Of a DNA stretch of 52,004 nt, positions 1-6,270 are shown piece by piece. Position 1 is the stretch's first letter, and each line of letters begins with the position of its first letter. A model generated the notes under the pieces. The model saw only the letters and a program-made list of their open reading frames with translations. It was not told the DNA's origin and made no database searches. The position numbers and the translations under genes were made by a program. Origin of the DNA: a virus; IMG/VR virus record IMGVR_UViG_3300024259_000047, positions 1-52,004 of that record, one strand, 5' to 3'.

Positions 1-354
1 CCCTTCCGTCGTGCTGCCGTGAACCCCTTCGCCCATTTCCCCCGTCTCCGTTTCCGTCGGAACCTTCTCTTCCGGAATCGCTTCCTTCTTCCTCCGCCGC
101 TGGTCCTCCTTCAGCGCGGCGGCGGCAACCATTATTTCGGTTGCGAGGAGGGCAGCTTCCTCGCGTGCTACCTCAACTCCTTCCTCAAGAATCATCTTCA
201 GGAGATTCATAGCCGCGCCCGCCTGCCCGGCTTGTTCTCCGATCAACTGTAAAGCGGTCTCGGCCTGCCTGAGTTTTGTGGTGATCTCCTTGGCCTTCGC
301 CGTCCGCTCCTCCATCCTCTGCACCCTCATCTCAGCCCTTGTTTTCGCTACCAT
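1..354 (-). CDS. Coiled-coil protein, copy A (3' end cut by window edge)
   Basis: This reading frame starts at ATG 354 and is open to the left edge (118 codons), so its C-terminus is missing. It aligns with the complete 125-residue protein at 50730-51107: N-terminus MVAKTRAEMRVQRME, a shared GEQAGQAGAAMNLLKMIL core, and a basic KEDQRRRKKEAIP segment. The middle is almost all Ala, Glu, Lys, Leu and Arg with heptad-like spacing, so it is probably a coiled coil. Its start overlaps the end of the DUF3150-like gene by 23 nt, so the two are co-translated. Function is unknown. Confidence 0.8.
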   Translation of the reverse strand, partial: MVAKTRAEMRVQRMEERTAKAKEITTKLRQAETALQLIGEQAGQAGAAMNLLKMILEEGVEVAREEAALLATEIMVAAAALKEDQRRRKKEAIPEEKVPTETETGEMGEGVHGSTTEG

Positions 355-1213
355 GATTTTCCTTTCCGTTTTTGAGTTCATCCAACATTTCGAGAGCACA
401 CAAGGCCAACTCTAAGGCTTCCGCTCTCTTTTGTTTGTCAACACGAAGGCTCTCCGGCCCGTAAGAACACAGCCCGAATTGCACCGACCGAATAACCGCG
501 TCCATCTCTGCATCCCGCGTGAGGTTCAAGTCGGGGAGCGTAGCGCAGAGCGTCTTGATATTCGAGATCAGGCTATCCCGGAACAGCCCGCCGTCTTTCC
601 CGAGGCGCGTCGCCATATTTTCAACCGCCGCACGGAGCCGGGCGATAATGTCGGCTTGCGCGGTCTGGAGTTGGTGCTCCTGTTGCGCCCGGAGGCCGCT
701 CCGTATGATCTCTACTTCAAATTCTGACACCACCGAGAGATCAACATCCTCCGGCGAAACGATAGGCCGGATCTGGAACGATGCGTGGTAAAGGGAACGC
801 AGTTCATCCTTTTCGGGGAAGCGGACGAAGTCGAAGAGGTCCCCGAGTTTTTCCCGGCACGACGTTCTTGTCTCTCGGTACAGGTTGCCCCACACGTCGG
901 CTTGATGCTCATATCCGCGTATCATCGCCCGGAGATCGCCCTCCACGGCCTCCATCCGGTCAACGCGGATAATCCGCCATCCCCCGTCCTCGAACGGCAG
1001 GGAGCGCGAATAGAAGAAGGCGCGGATAGCGGCGGCAGTCTTTTGCAGCGGCTTCCGGTCCGCGTCCCGGAGCAGTTGCACGCTCGCCTTAACCGTCCCC
1101 TCTCCGTGCCGCCGCGCCATCTCTTCCGACACCTCCCGCGCTGCCCGGATTCCGTTCCAGCACCCGACGGTTAGCCGGATCAAGACGGCGTCTTTCGATA
1201 GGTTGAATGTCAC
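332..1213 (-). CDS. DUF3150-like phage protein, copy A
   Basis: A 293-residue protein. I place the start at GTG 1213 because an AGGGAG site precedes it, its GTGA overlaps the stop of the upstream gene, and the right-hand copy starts at the same codon. The N-terminal 100 residues contain an LTVGCWNGIR segment followed by a helical, charged region. The rest is mostly helical with an ENMATRLGKDGGLFRDSLI block. Size and the W-G near the N-terminus resemble DUF3150 proteins of phages and plasmids (function unknown), but this is a weak assignment. It is near-identical to 51085-51963 in the N-terminus and in the GKDGGLF block and strongly diverged between them. Its role in the leftward operon is unknown. 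Confidence 0.75.
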   Translation of the reverse strand: MTFNLSKDAVLIRLTVGCWNGIRAAREVSEEMARRHGEGTVKASVQLLRDADRKPLQKTAAAIRAFFYSRSLPFEDGGWRIIRVDRMEAVEGDLRAMIRGYEHQADVWGNLYRETRTSCREKLGDLFDFVRFPEKDELRSLYHASFQIRPIVSPEDVDLSVVSEFEVEIIRSGLRAQQEHQLQTAQADIIARLRAAVENMATRLGKDGGLFRDSLISNIKTLCATLPDLNLTRDAEMDAVIRSVQFGLCSYGPESLRVDKQKRAEALELALCALEMLDELKNGKENHGSENKG

Positions 1214-1464
1214 GATTTCGCTCCCTGTTCTGGCCGGTGGATCTCTGTATCTCCCCAATGCAACGGGTCCTCGCCGAGCAAGTAATCGTCGTTCAGCTCC
1301 CACGCCCGTTTTTCGATAGCGGCCCGTTCCTCGTCGGTCGGGTCATCCCAGATCCTATTAGCCTCGGCCTCGTTGGTCGCGATTTCTCGGATTGCTCGAC
1401 CGACCGAATAAGAGGTCTCTTTGTTGTTGCACCAGAGAAAGAATTCGGTTATTCCCCTTAGCAT
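1210..1464 (-). CDS. Small hypothetical phage protein (84 aa)
   Basis: Starts at ATG 1464 behind a strong GGAGGAG site and ends in a TGA that overlaps the GTG start of the DUF3150-like gene, so the two are translationally coupled. The sequence has a helical, acidic middle (IREIATNEAEANRIWDDP, then EERAAIEKRAWEL) and a tail ending in a short hydrophilic segment. No catalytic motif is visible. The last 45 nt of this gene recur exactly at the right end of the window, the point where the two end copies converge. Confidence 0.75.
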   Translation of the reverse strand: MLRGITEFFLWCNNKETSYSVGRAIREIATNEAEANRIWDDPTDEERAAIEKRAWELNDDYLLGEDPLHWGDTEIHRPEQGAKS

Positions 1465-1501
1465 TGTCTCCTCCTTTATGGGGCTTTCGCCCCCGTGATT
1501 T

Positions 1502-1675
1502 TTACAAGTCCTTCTCCGCGTCCCATTCGCACGCTTCGCAGTACAGCCGCGCCTTTGAGCCGGGGTAGTCGTGAGTTGCCTTCTCTTCCTTGTCTTCCGT
1601 CAACCTCGTTTTGCACTTCGGGCAGTGGGTAGGAATTTCGTCGTGCGGGTTGTACTTGCCACCGATGATTTTCAT
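1502..1675 (-). CDS. Small zinc-ribbon protein (57 aa)
   Basis: The frame starts at ATG 1675, overlapping the TGA of the preceding gene as ATGA, and ends at TAA 1502. Two CxxC knuckles, CPKC at about residues 18-21 and CEAC at about 46-49, make a minimal zinc ribbon of about 30 residues, with aromatic residues after the second knuckle (EWDAEKDL). Such mini-ribbons usually bind nucleic acid or protein, but nothing here defines the target. It lies inside the leftward operon and depends on its upstream neighbour for translation. Confidence 0.7.
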   Translation of the reverse strand: MKIIGGKYNPHDEIPTHCPKCKTRLTEDKEEKATHDYPGSKARLYCEACEWDAEKDL

Positions 1676-1917
1676 GGCAGCGCCTTTCTTGTTATCTTGT
1701 TCAACCGTGAGAAACCTTCCTGCATCTCTTTCCGAACCTGCTTTTTCTCCTCAAGCCGCTTCGCCTTCTCTCCGGGCGTTGCAAGGCAGGCCGTCCTGCC
1801 GGTCTCATTCACACCGTCCTGAAACGTCCCGCCATGCAATTCGTAGGGCTCCGTTGTGATGATGTATTCGTCCCCGTGAGACCAGACGGCCTCTCCGATT
1901 TCGTATTCTGTTTTCAT
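1672..1917 (-). CDS. Small hypothetical protein (81 aa)
   Basis: Starts at ATG 1917 after a GGGGG-type site and overlaps the downstream zinc-ribbon gene by ATGA. The first half (MKTEYEIGEAVWSHGDEYIITTEP) looks like a small beta-barrel: a short G-E-x-V-W turn followed by strands, typical of phage proteins that begin with a statement of charge and aromatics. The second half is Lys/Glu-rich and helical. Function is not recognised. Confidence 0.7.
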   Translation of the reverse strand: MKTEYEIGEAVWSHGDEYIITTEPYELHGGTFQDGVNETGRTACLATPGEKAKRLEEKKQVRKEMQEGFSRLNKITRKALP

Positions 1918-2156
1918 TTCGCCCCCTTCTGCTTCTCGACCCACGCGAGGAAGTCGAGGATTTCTGCGTCGGACAAATAGTGACCCACTTGAGGATTGCA
2001 GATCCAGACGCTGCCGTCGGCATCAACCGCCGCCTGACGGCAACATCGACACTCTTTAACCAGCTCGCAGATAGCATCTATCCGCCCGTCACTGTTTGCG
2101 CTTGCCCAGTAGGCGAGGTCGAGGACTTTGTCTTGAGGCGTCTTGTCTTCACTCAT
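1914..2156 (-). CDS. Small hypothetical protein with CRCC cluster (80 aa)
   Basis: Starts at ATG 2156 behind AAGGAG and overlaps the next gene downstream by 4 nt. A CRCCRQ cluster near residue 35 and a later cysteine (WICNPQ) could bind a metal. The C-terminus (LSDAEILDFLAWVEKQKG) is an amphipathic helix. No family is recognised. It is one of a run of six small leftward genes with individual ribosome sites. Confidence 0.7.
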   Translation of the reverse strand: MSEDKTPQDKVLDLAYWASANSDGRIDAICELVKECRCCRQAAVDADGSVWICNPQVGHYLSDAEILDFLAWVEKQKGAK

Positions 2157-2197
2157 GGTTTGCTCCTTCAGGGGGTTGCGGTCCCCCCGGGTTTTGA

Positions 2198-2410
2198 TTA
2201 TGCGCGCCGGACAAACTCGATAGGGAAATTCTCGACCGTTCCATCTGTCAGCGTCACCACGGCGACGGGGAAATTTTTCGAGCCGAATTCCCAATCCTCG
2301 CTATCCGTATCGAATCCAACAACCGTTCCCGCCTGCATTTCGTCGGAGTATATCGACTCGTAGTAGGGGACGAATACCTTTTCTCCGATACCAATATTTG
2401 CTGTTTTCAT
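2198..2410 (-). CDS. Small hypothetical protein (70 aa)
   Basis: Starts at ATG 2410 after AAAAGGAG. The sequence (IGIGEKVFVPYYES, GTVVGFDTDSEDWEFG, FPVAVVTLTDGTVENFP) is all beta strands with glycine turns, like an SH3-type barrel of about 65 residues. Such small barrels are common in phage early operons, often as inhibitors or adaptor proteins, but no target can be named. A 41-nt gap separates it from the next gene. Confidence 0.65.
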   Translation of the reverse strand: MKTANIGIGEKVFVPYYESIYSDEMQAGTVVGFDTDSEDWEFGSKNFPVAVVTLTDGTVENFPIEFVRRA

Positions 2411-2434
2411 CGTCTTGCTCCTTTTGTTGTTGTT

Positions 2435-2746
2435 TTAGTGGCTGTGATAAATCCATCCGCCGGAAAACGTCGAAGGTTCACAGTCGCCGACCCATTCGAT
2501 TTTGCAGCGACTCCGCGTTCTGTTGGCGCAACCGCTCATAAAGTAGGGCTTGCCGGTTACTTTGATATTGACCGCGCAAAGGTGACCAGCGGCGGTCTCG
2601 TAGCGAAACGTGCATCCCGGAAAGCCGCCGTCCGTCGTCGCTTCGTCGCCCGCCGTTAGCAGGTTGCCGATTTTATATTTGCGGTCCGTGTCGGGAAGAA
2701 GATAGTCGCCGATAGCGGGGATGATTTTTTCTGTGCAGAAGGCCAT
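2435..2746 (-). CDS. First gene of the leftward operon, hypothetical (103 aa)
   Basis: The start is taken as ATG 2746 because AAAGGAG lies 8 nt upstream; an upstream in-frame ATG at 2776 has no such site. The protein is mainly beta, with an early DYLLPDTDRKYKIGNLL barrel-like stretch and cysteines at CTFRYE, HLCAVN, SGCANR, RCKIEW and GDCEPS. It ends in a glycine/aromatic tail (GGWIYHSH). This is the first gene downstream of the divergent control region. Its mRNA would carry a leader of about 210 nt. Confidence 0.65.
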   Translation of the reverse strand: MAFCTEKIIPAIGDYLLPDTDRKYKIGNLLTAGDEATTDGGFPGCTFRYETAAGHLCAVNIKVTGKPYFMSGCANRTRSRCKIEWVGDCEPSTFSGGWIYHSH

Positions 2747-2902
2747 TGTTTTACTCCTTTTGTTTGCGGTTGTCATCGTCAGGGCGCGGCTACCAAACCG
2801 TGCCGACGCTCCGTTGAGCGTTTCGACTTTCAGGGGTTGTTTGCGGCACCCTCTGACCAGCGGACGCGGTGACTTGCACGCCGAGCGACTTGGTTCAGCT
2901 TG

Positions 2903-2945
2903 CTAACCGGACACGCTCGCGGCGCTCTCCCTTGCGGGCGGTTAG
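2903..2945. repeat. Inverted repeat in leftward leader
   Basis: CTAACCG at 2903-2909 pairs with CGGTTAG at 2939-2945, enclosing 29 nt of GC-rich sequence. On the plus strand the right arm is followed by TTTTCGTTTT. Read leftward it would be a 7-bp stem at the start of the leader RNA. It may be a leader structure, or a terminator for transcription entering from the left. Confidence 0.4.
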
Positions 2946-2965
2946 TTTTCGTTTTGTCAATAGGA

Positions 2966-2996
2966 GTATTATCGACCTTTCCTTCTCGGTTGTAAA
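2966..2996 (-). promoter_or_regulatory. Candidate promoter of the leftward operon
   Basis: On the minus strand there is TTTACA (2991-2996) then 19 nt then TAATAC (2966-2971). The -10 and -35 boxes each match four to five of six sigma70 consensus bases, but the spacer is long. It is the best candidate upstream of the first leftward gene at 2746. Confidence 0.4.
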
Positions 2997-3015
2997 CAAT
3001 AATTTATAAACAATA
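2993..3015 (+). repeat. Direct repeat TAAACAATA x2
   Basis: TAAACAATA occurs at 2993-3001 and again at 3007-3015, 14 bp apart. The first copy overlaps the -35 region of the candidate leftward promoter. It may be an operator or origin iteron. Confidence 0.5.
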
Positions 3016-3032
3016 CCGCAATTATATTTAGC

Positions 3033-3061
3033 AAACGGCGTAAACGTGCCCGAAACGGCGT
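3033..3061 (+). repeat. Direct repeat AAACGGCGT x2
   Basis: AAACGGCGT occurs at 3033-3041 and 3053-3061, exactly 20 bp or about two helical turns apart. That spacing suits two molecules of a DNA-binding protein on one face of the helix. It lies upstream of the rightward promoter. Confidence 0.5.
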
Positions 3062-3112
3062 TTTGCTATCATATACCACACTAAAAAAACTTTGCCTTTT
3101 GCAAAATCTTTC

Positions 3113-3142
3113 TTGCGGGATATTGCGGAATGTGCTTAATAT
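3113..3142 (+). promoter_or_regulatory. Candidate promoter of the first rightward operon
   Basis: TTGCGG (3113-3118) then 18 nt then TAATAT (3137-3142). The predicted start is about 30 nt before the ATG at 3179. The match is moderate, but the region is AT-rich and correctly placed. Confidence 0.45.
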
Positions 3143-3178
3143 ACCCTTGCGAGTTCTGATAATCCCGAAAGGCGCAAC

Positions 3179-3427
3179 ATGGAAAGCAACGTAACTACAA
3201 TCATCACAAGCGGTAAGATCGACGCAGCGCGGATCCTCTCGATGCGGGAGGTGGCGACCCTCCTTGAATGTTCCGTGTCGAAAGTGTTCTTACTCACGAA
3301 GAACAAACAACTTACGCCGATCAAGCGGAGGCCGTATCTCTACGATCTCGCAGATATCCAGCGTTACGCCGGAGCGTGGCAGGTTGGAAAGACCATTCAT
3401 AAGGTACGAAAGGAGCAAGTGTTATGA
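3179..3427 (+). CDS. Excisionase/MerR-type helix-turn-helix protein
   Basis: An 82-residue protein. Residues 20-60 (LSMREVATLLECSVSKVFLL, then PIKRRPYLYDLADIQRY) match the winged helix-turn-helix of the excisionase/AlpA/MerR superfamily: a first helix, a recognition helix, and a wing ending in a hydrophobic helix. It is the first rightward gene, right after the divergent control region, and overlaps the exonuclease start by 4 nt. It probably binds its own control region as a regulator. It resembles the proteins at 6073 and 14020. No integrase is present, so a role in excision is unlikely. Confidence 0.75.
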   Translation: MESNVTTIITSGKIDAARILSMREVATLLECSVSKVFLLTKNKQLTPIKRRPYLYDLADIQRYAGAWQVGKTIHKVRKEQVL

Positions 3428-4485
3428 ACAAGGCACAGGTGAAAGGAATCGTCCCGGGTACGCCGGAGTGGTTGGAAATCAGAAAGAAGCACCTCGGGGC
3501 GAGCGAGACACCGAAAGCTCTCGGCTATTCGAGGTACGGCGATGGCCGATCGGTCTGCCTCGACAAGTGGGGAGAAGCGCCCCCCGTGGAGATGACTCCG
3601 CAGATGCGGCGCGGCTTGATTCTTGAGCGGCCCGTGATGCTCGCCTACGCTCTCCAGACTGGCGCGACGATACAAGATTCGTTTTTCGCGGTGCATCCCG
3701 ACCACGCGGAACTGAGCGCGACTCCCGACGGCGTGAGGGAGAACGGGTCACGGATCAACGTGCAAGTCAAGACACACTCCTCGTGGATCGCCGACGAATA
3801 CGGGGAGAGCGGTAGCGACGAATTCCCCGACGCGGAACGGATTCAGGTTACTCAGGAAATGGCGGTGATCGATGCCGACGCTTCTGACCTTGTGGTGCTG
3901 TTTGCGGATGAGGATGCGTTCGGGTTGCTCCAGTTTATGCTGGAGAGGGGCGCACCTAATAGCACAGCGCCGCAAGTCGCCCGGTACATCCTCGACAACA
4001 TGGACCTCCGCGTTTTTCCCGTCGCCCGTGACAGGGCGCTTGAAAATGACATCGTTCAGGCAGGGGTCGAGTTCTGGAACGACCACGTTGTAGCTCACAA
4101 GCTCCCGCCCGATATCATGAAGATGCAGGACTCCGGGGCTATCCGTCCGGCGACGGAAGAGGAAGCGATTATGGTTTCCGAATACAAAGAAAGGTGGCTT
4201 AATAAGAAGCGCGCAGATAACGCAATGATTGATCCAAAGCGGTATCTTATTTACGCCATTCTCGGCTCGGCTGGCATCGACTCGGACGCGGGGAAAATCA
4301 CGTTCAAGAAATCGAAGGATAGAAACAAGGATGTTACGAATTGGGAACAAGTGGCGCTGGCGCTTTCCGACAACCTCTTGGATGGCGACTGGAACAAGCT
4401 CGTAGAAGAACACACATATACAATCAAAACTAAGGGGACTCGGCGGTTTTGTGTGCCTAACCGCAAGTGGGGCAAAGACGTTTAA
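3424..4485 (+). CDS. YqaJ-like (lambda-type) exonuclease
   Basis: A 353-residue protein with the YqaJ/lambda exonuclease order: PGTPEWLEIRKKHLGASE (GASE at residues 25-28), GLILERP (64-70), SATPDG (98-103, presumptive metal-binding Asp102) and NVQVKT (112-117, Lys116). These enzymes degrade one strand of duplex DNA from the end so that a RecT-type annealing protein can load. The recT gene is next, 29 nt downstream. The usual glutamate two residues before the catalytic lysine is here glutamine (Gln114), which is unusual. The remaining 200 residues are helical and charged. Confidence 0.85.
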   Translation: MNKAQVKGIVPGTPEWLEIRKKHLGASETPKALGYSRYGDGRSVCLDKWGEAPPVEMTPQMRRGLILERPVMLAYALQTGATIQDSFFAVHPDHAELSATPDGVRENGSRINVQVKTHSSWIADEYGESGSDEFPDAERIQVTQEMAVIDADASDLVVLFADEDAFGLLQFMLERGAPNSTAPQVARYILDNMDLRVFPVARDRALENDIVQAGVEFWNDHVVAHKLPPDIMKMQDSGAIRPATEEEAIMVSEYKERWLNKKRADNAMIDPKRYLIYAILGSAGIDSDAGKITFKKSKDRNKDVTNWEQVALALSDNLLDGDWNKLVEEHTYTIKTKGTRRFCVPNRKWGKDV

Positions 4486-4514
4486 CAAGTCAATCAGAAA
4501 TACGGAGGAAAGAA

Positions 4515-5747
4515 ATGAACGAAAAATCAGCAGTTGCAAAAAGCAATGTGCAAAACGTCGCGGCGTTTTTGCAGGAGAAGAAAGACACATTCGCGGCGGT
4601 GCTCCCGAAGCACATGACGCCGGAGCGACTTGTCAAGGTGGCGTGCGCCGCCGTTAGTCGGTCCCCGAAGCTCGCAAAGTGCTCTATCCCCTCGCTCTAT
4701 ATGGCGATGATTCAGGCGTCACAGCTCGGCCTTGAGCCAGGTCTCGACGCGCATCTGGTCCCGTACTACAACAGCAAAATTCGGAGCCATGAGGCGATTA
4801 TGATTCCCGACTATCGGGGGTTGATTGCTATCGCCCGGCGCTCCGGGGAAATCACGAAGTTCGAAGCCAGGATTGTTTTCGAAAACGACACGTTCGATTA
4901 TTGCTACGGCGATGCTCCAAAGATCACCCACAAGCCGACGCTCCGGTCAAAAGGGGCAATGATCGCCACGTATGCCGTCGCCTACTACAAGGACGGCAGC
5001 ACACAATTCGAGGTGATGAATTCCGAAGAGATAGAGAAAATCAAAAGGTCAAGCAAAGCGGCAGGCGGCGGTCCGTGGGTACAGTGGCCGGAAGCGATGT
5101 GGAAGAAAACCGTCGTGAAACAGCTCTGCAAGTTTCTCCCCCGGTCTATCGAGCTTGCTCAGGCTATCGCGGTCGAGGACGCGGCGGAGAGCGGCCAGCC
5201 TCCGCATGTTGGCATCAAAGGCGAAGAGCTTTTCGATGTGGAGTTTGATGAAGTCGAGGACGACGGCGACGCGGCAGAAAGCGAGAAGGCTGCGAACCTG
5301 AAAGATACCCTCGCAAAAAAGAAGGCCGACGCAAAGGCCGCGAAAAAGGCGGAAGCGAAACCGAAAGCTCTTCCGGCAGAGAAGAAGGCTCCCGTCGAAA
5401 ACCGGCCCGCCCCGTCGGACGGACACAACCACTTCGCTCTCGCAACCGGGGATGTGGAGGCGCACGTCGAAGCTCTCGAAAAAGCCGGATGGAAGATCGA
5501 CATCCAGAACGAGACGGAAGAGGTCCGGGCACTCATCGGACCTATCGAGTCCCTGAGTAAAATCAGGTTGACCGTGGCCGCTGCGAAAAGGATGGGGCTC
5601 GACATCGAGGAACGGAGCGAACCGATCAACAGGGCGCCCGCGCCGAAAGGCAGGACGGCGGAAAAGGATGAAGCCTATCTGAAGGAACGCGCAGAGGCTC
5701 AGGCAAAGGCAGCGGCTGAGGCAGCAGACGAGGAGGCGGGCGAATGA
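4515..5747 (+). CDS. recT: RecT-family single-strand annealing protein
   Basis: The start is ATG 4515 behind CGGAGGAAA; the frame extends further upstream without a site. The 410-residue protein carries the RecT core in residues 1-230 (CSIPSLYMAMIQASQLGLEP, then HLVPYYN and PDYRGLIAIARRSG). It anneals complementary single strands exposed by the adjacent exonuclease. After the core come an acidic DVEFDEVEDDGD segment, a Lys/Ala-rich linker of about 35 residues, a compact segment of about 60 residues (DVEAHVEALEKAGWKIDI) and an Ala/Glu-rich tail. This makes it longer than a typical RecT of about 270-320 residues. It overlaps the next gene by 4 nt. Confidence 0.9.
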   Translation: MNEKSAVAKSNVQNVAAFLQEKKDTFAAVLPKHMTPERLVKVACAAVSRSPKLAKCSIPSLYMAMIQASQLGLEPGLDAHLVPYYNSKIRSHEAIMIPDYRGLIAIARRSGEITKFEARIVFENDTFDYCYGDAPKITHKPTLRSKGAMIATYAVAYYKDGSTQFEVMNSEEIEKIKRSSKAAGGGPWVQWPEAMWKKTVVKQLCKFLPRSIELAQAIAVEDAAESGQPPHVGIKGEELFDVEFDEVEDDGDAAESEKAANLKDTLAKKKADAKAAKKAEAKPKALPAEKKAPVENRPAPSDGHNHFALATGDVEAHVEALEKAGWKIDIQNETEEVRALIGPIESLSKIRLTVAAAKRMGLDIEERSEPINRAPAPKGRTAEKDEAYLKERAEAQAKAAAEAADEEAGE

Positions 5748-5932
5748 GCGAGGAAGTGAAGAAGTGCTCCAATTGTTATCACTACGACGGGTGCGAAGTG
5801 TGGCATCCAGAAACCGGGACTTCTAAATCTGAGAATGTCTCTATCGGTAGCCGTTGCCGATCCTACGAAAACAAAGAGTGGGCAGAAGAGCAGATAACCA
5901 AGGCCACCGAAGGCGGTACTCCGGGGGGCTGA
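5744..5932 (+). CDS. Small cysteine-rich protein (62 aa)
   Basis: Begins with ATGA overlapping the recT stop, so it is coupled to recT. The motif CSNCYHYDGC (residues 8-17) followed by a later cysteine (SRCRSYE) is a compact metal-binding knuckle of a type common in small phage proteins. The tail is glycine-rich. It is the last gene before a strong terminator. Function is unknown. Confidence 0.7.
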   Translation: MSEEVKKCSNCYHYDGCEVWHPETGTSKSENVSIGSRCRSYENKEWAEEQITKATEGGTPGG

Positions 5933-5937
5933 TTGAC

Positions 5938-6000
5938 GGGGACCGGCTGGCGTGCGGGTTGTTGCTCCTTCCCCCGCGTCGGCCGGTCCTTTTTTATTTT
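5938..6000 (+). terminator. Rho-independent terminator after recT unit
   Basis: GGACCGGC (5940-5947) pairs with GCCGGTCC (5982-5989). Inside, GCGGG pairs with CCCGC. The stem is followed at once by TTTTTTATTTT. This is the clearest terminator in the rightward arm and ends the exonuclease-recT unit. Confidence 0.9.
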
Positions 6001-6011
6001 CTCAATAGATG

Positions 6012-6040
6012 TTGACAAGTCAGTATAGCTTAGGATAAGT
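6012..6040 (+). promoter_or_regulatory. Candidate promoter of the replication unit
   Basis: A perfect TTGACA (6012-6017) follows the terminator directly. The -10 is less clear: GATAAG (6034-6039) with a 16-nt spacer is the best fit. The ATG of the next gene is at 6073. Confidence 0.5.
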
Positions 6041-6048
6041 TACATCCT
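6032..6048 (+). promoter_or_regulatory. Candidate operator AGGAT-N7-ATCCT
   Basis: AGGAT (6032-6036) and ATCCT (6044-6048) form an inverted repeat over the presumed -10. The 9-mer AGGATAAGT at 6032-6040 recurs at 18421-18429, also just downstream of a TTGACA. The excisionase-like protein encoded next (6073) is the obvious candidate ligand. Confidence 0.45.
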
Positions 6049-6072
6049 GAGCAGTAAAAGAAAGGCGAAACG

Positions 6073-6270
6073 ATGGAAACGCTTTTGACGGTCAAAGAGC
6101 TGGCCGAGTACTTTTCAGTATCGGAGGCGGTTGTCCGCAAGTGGGAAAAAGACAAGACAATCCCTGGTATCCACTGCGGGCCGAGAATGCTCCGGTTCCG
6201 CCTTGCGGACGTTATCGCGGCGTTCGAAGATGTGAAAAAAGAACCAGACCAACCCGGAAAAGAAACATGA
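6073..6270 (+). CDS. Excisionase/MerR-type helix-turn-helix protein
   Basis: A 65-residue protein made almost entirely of one winged helix-turn-helix: LLTVKELAEYFSVSEAVVRKW (helices 1-2), then KTIPGIHCGPRMLRFRLADV (wing and last helix). It opens the replication unit behind its own promoter. Its stop overlaps the next start as ATGA. It is likely a transcriptional regulator of this or the divergent operon and is related to the proteins at 3179 and 14020. Confidence 0.8.
   Translation: METLLTVKELAEYFSVSEAVVRKWEKDKTIPGIHCGPRMLRFRLADVIAAFEDVKKEPDQPGKET

Larger units (their letters stand above)
1..1254. repeat. Left copy of diverged end duplication (pairs with 50754-52004)
   Basis: This stretch aligns end to end with 50754-52004, but with many differences. 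Identity is patchy over 1-1127, and from 1128 to 1254 the two copies match exactly (127 bp, equal to 51878-52004; the nearest mismatch is C1127 against G51877). Both copies carry the same gene order: coiled-coil protein, DUF3150-like protein and the 3' end of an 84-residue protein. A true direct terminal repeat would be identical throughout. An exact 127-bp shared end is typical of a k=127 assembly graph, so two haplotypes feeding into one circular genome is the simplest reading. A tandem gene duplication is the alternative. Confidence 0.85.
2747..3178. other. Divergent control region without protein genes
   Basis: This 432-bp stretch separates the leftward and rightward operons and has no convincing reading frame. 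The left part (2777-2945) is GC-rich and contains a CGCTC-CGTT-GAGCG hairpin (2807-2820) and an inverted CTAACCG/CGGTTAG pair (2903-2909 with 2939-2945). It would form the leader of the leftward transcript. The right part (2946-3178) is AT-rich and has two pairs of 9-bp direct repeats and candidate promoters in both directions. It is the natural place for the early regulatory switch and possibly for the replication origin. Confidence 0.6.

Noticed and set aside
332-1213. Diversity-generating retroelement
   Set aside because: There is no reverse transcriptase and no template/variable pair. The differences between end copies are not limited to adenines.
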